A stretch of DNA of 35,885 nt. It comes from Roseicella frigidaeris. GTDB taxonomy: Bacteria; Pseudomonadota; Alphaproteobacteria; Acetobacterales; Acetobacteraceae. Positions within the stretch are counted from its first letter, which is position 1. Every line of letters begins with the position of its first letter. The translations under genes were made by a program, and so were the position numbers. A model generated the notes under the pieces. It searched no databases. It saw only the letters and a program-made list of their open reading frames with translations, and was not told the DNA's origin. The stretch lies in the NCBI RefSeq assembly GCF_003258945.1, contig NZ_QLIX01000029.1, positions 14,334 to 50,218 of the forward strand, given 5' to 3'. Positions 35,686-35,885 of this stretch are shown in pieces.

Positions 35686-35885
35686 TCAGGAATGGAAGAC
35701 GTAGTCGCCTGCGACGAGGGTGTGGCCTGTGGCGGCGGAGACGGGGTCGAGCTTGAGGGCGATGACGTCGACGCGGTTGACATCCTCGGTGCCTGGGGTG
35801 GCGTAGACGGCGTAGTACTGGAGGCCTGCGACCTTGGCGGAGGCGCCGATGAACTCGAGATGGGCGTCGGGGCCGTAGTTGAGGA
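35686..35885 (-). CDS. C-terminal end of an unidentified protein (partial)
   Basis: The last 65 sense codons and TGA stop of a gene that enters from the right edge. The peptide includes LEFIGASAKVAGLQYYAVYA, then VNRVDVIALKLDPVSAATG and ends VAGDYVFHS. Alternating hydrophobic residues suggest a beta-rich, possibly extracellular domain, but I recognise no family. Unlike its neighbours it uses GCA, CCA and ACA codons several times, hinting at a different origin or a large surface-type gene. The start and any domain architecture lie outside the window. Confidence 0.6.
   Translation of the reverse strand, partial: LNYGPDAHLEFIGASAKVAGLQYYAVYATPGTEDVNRVDVIALKLDPVSAATGHTLVAGDYVFHS

Overview
The window is chromosomal DNA of a very GC-rich alphaproteobacterium. 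It is most likely a member of the Acetobacteraceae (Roseomonas-like), judging by strong G/C preference at third codon positions, by the divergent pair of polyprenyl synthetase and DUF2007 protein plus tRNA1(Val)-type methyltransferase, by the gene series ppx, rlmE, guaB, rsmB, guaA, and by several orphan solute-binding proteins including a Bug/TctC type. The genus is an inference. No rRNA, CRISPR array, integrase, transposase or phage structural gene was seen.

Layout. 1-1208: start of an octaprenyl-type synthase (cut by the window edge), divergent from a DUF2007 protein overlapping a methyltransferase. 1365-6292: a small conserved protein, an Sco copper chaperone, and divergent class Ia ribonucleotide reductase genes nrdB and nrdA around a 0.8 kb control region with two pairs of probable NrdR boxes, each pair 32 bp apart. 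6506-11001: a small secreted protein, an M20 peptidase, an oligopeptide-type binding protein and a Tat-exported intradiol dioxygenase. 11297-12478: a Fic protein next to the 3' end of guaA. 12537-24678: a purine and RNA-modification block (guaA, GNAT, rsmB, HAD dehalogenase, then guaB, rlmE, ppx). It is interrupted at 17263-21113 by an SDR gene and a two-gene cassette: a small EACC1-like protein and a caspase-like protease with nine 37-residue Sel1 repeats. 24856-32285: tRNA-Gln(CUG), a branched-chain-amino-acid-type binding protein, a zinc dehydrogenase, a PhyH dioxygenase, a Bug receptor, a metallo-beta-lactamase-fold hydrolase and a MarC membrane protein. 32431-35885: glycogen debranching enzyme, dodecin with a small partner, and the 3' end of an unidentified gene.

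The strongest candidate for a little-described system is the EACC1-like/caspase-Sel1 pair (18502-20916). The genes are 9 nt apart and are bracketed by a repeat in inverted orientation (18064-18207 and 21013-21113). Caspase-like proteases paired with EACC1-type constant components have been predicted to act in bacterial conflict or programmed-cell-death systems; that function is inferred here, not shown.

A second theme is palindromic repeats at gene 3' ends. Three unrelated families are present: modular A/B/C hairpins near 2440, 6350-6509, 11004-11150, 32351 and 35371; a 112-bp unit in three tandem copies at 26432-26748 with a further copy at 30171; and the pair flanking the caspase cassette. 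Nearly all lie within about 75 bp of a stop codon, and in two cases the repeat supplies the stop codon.
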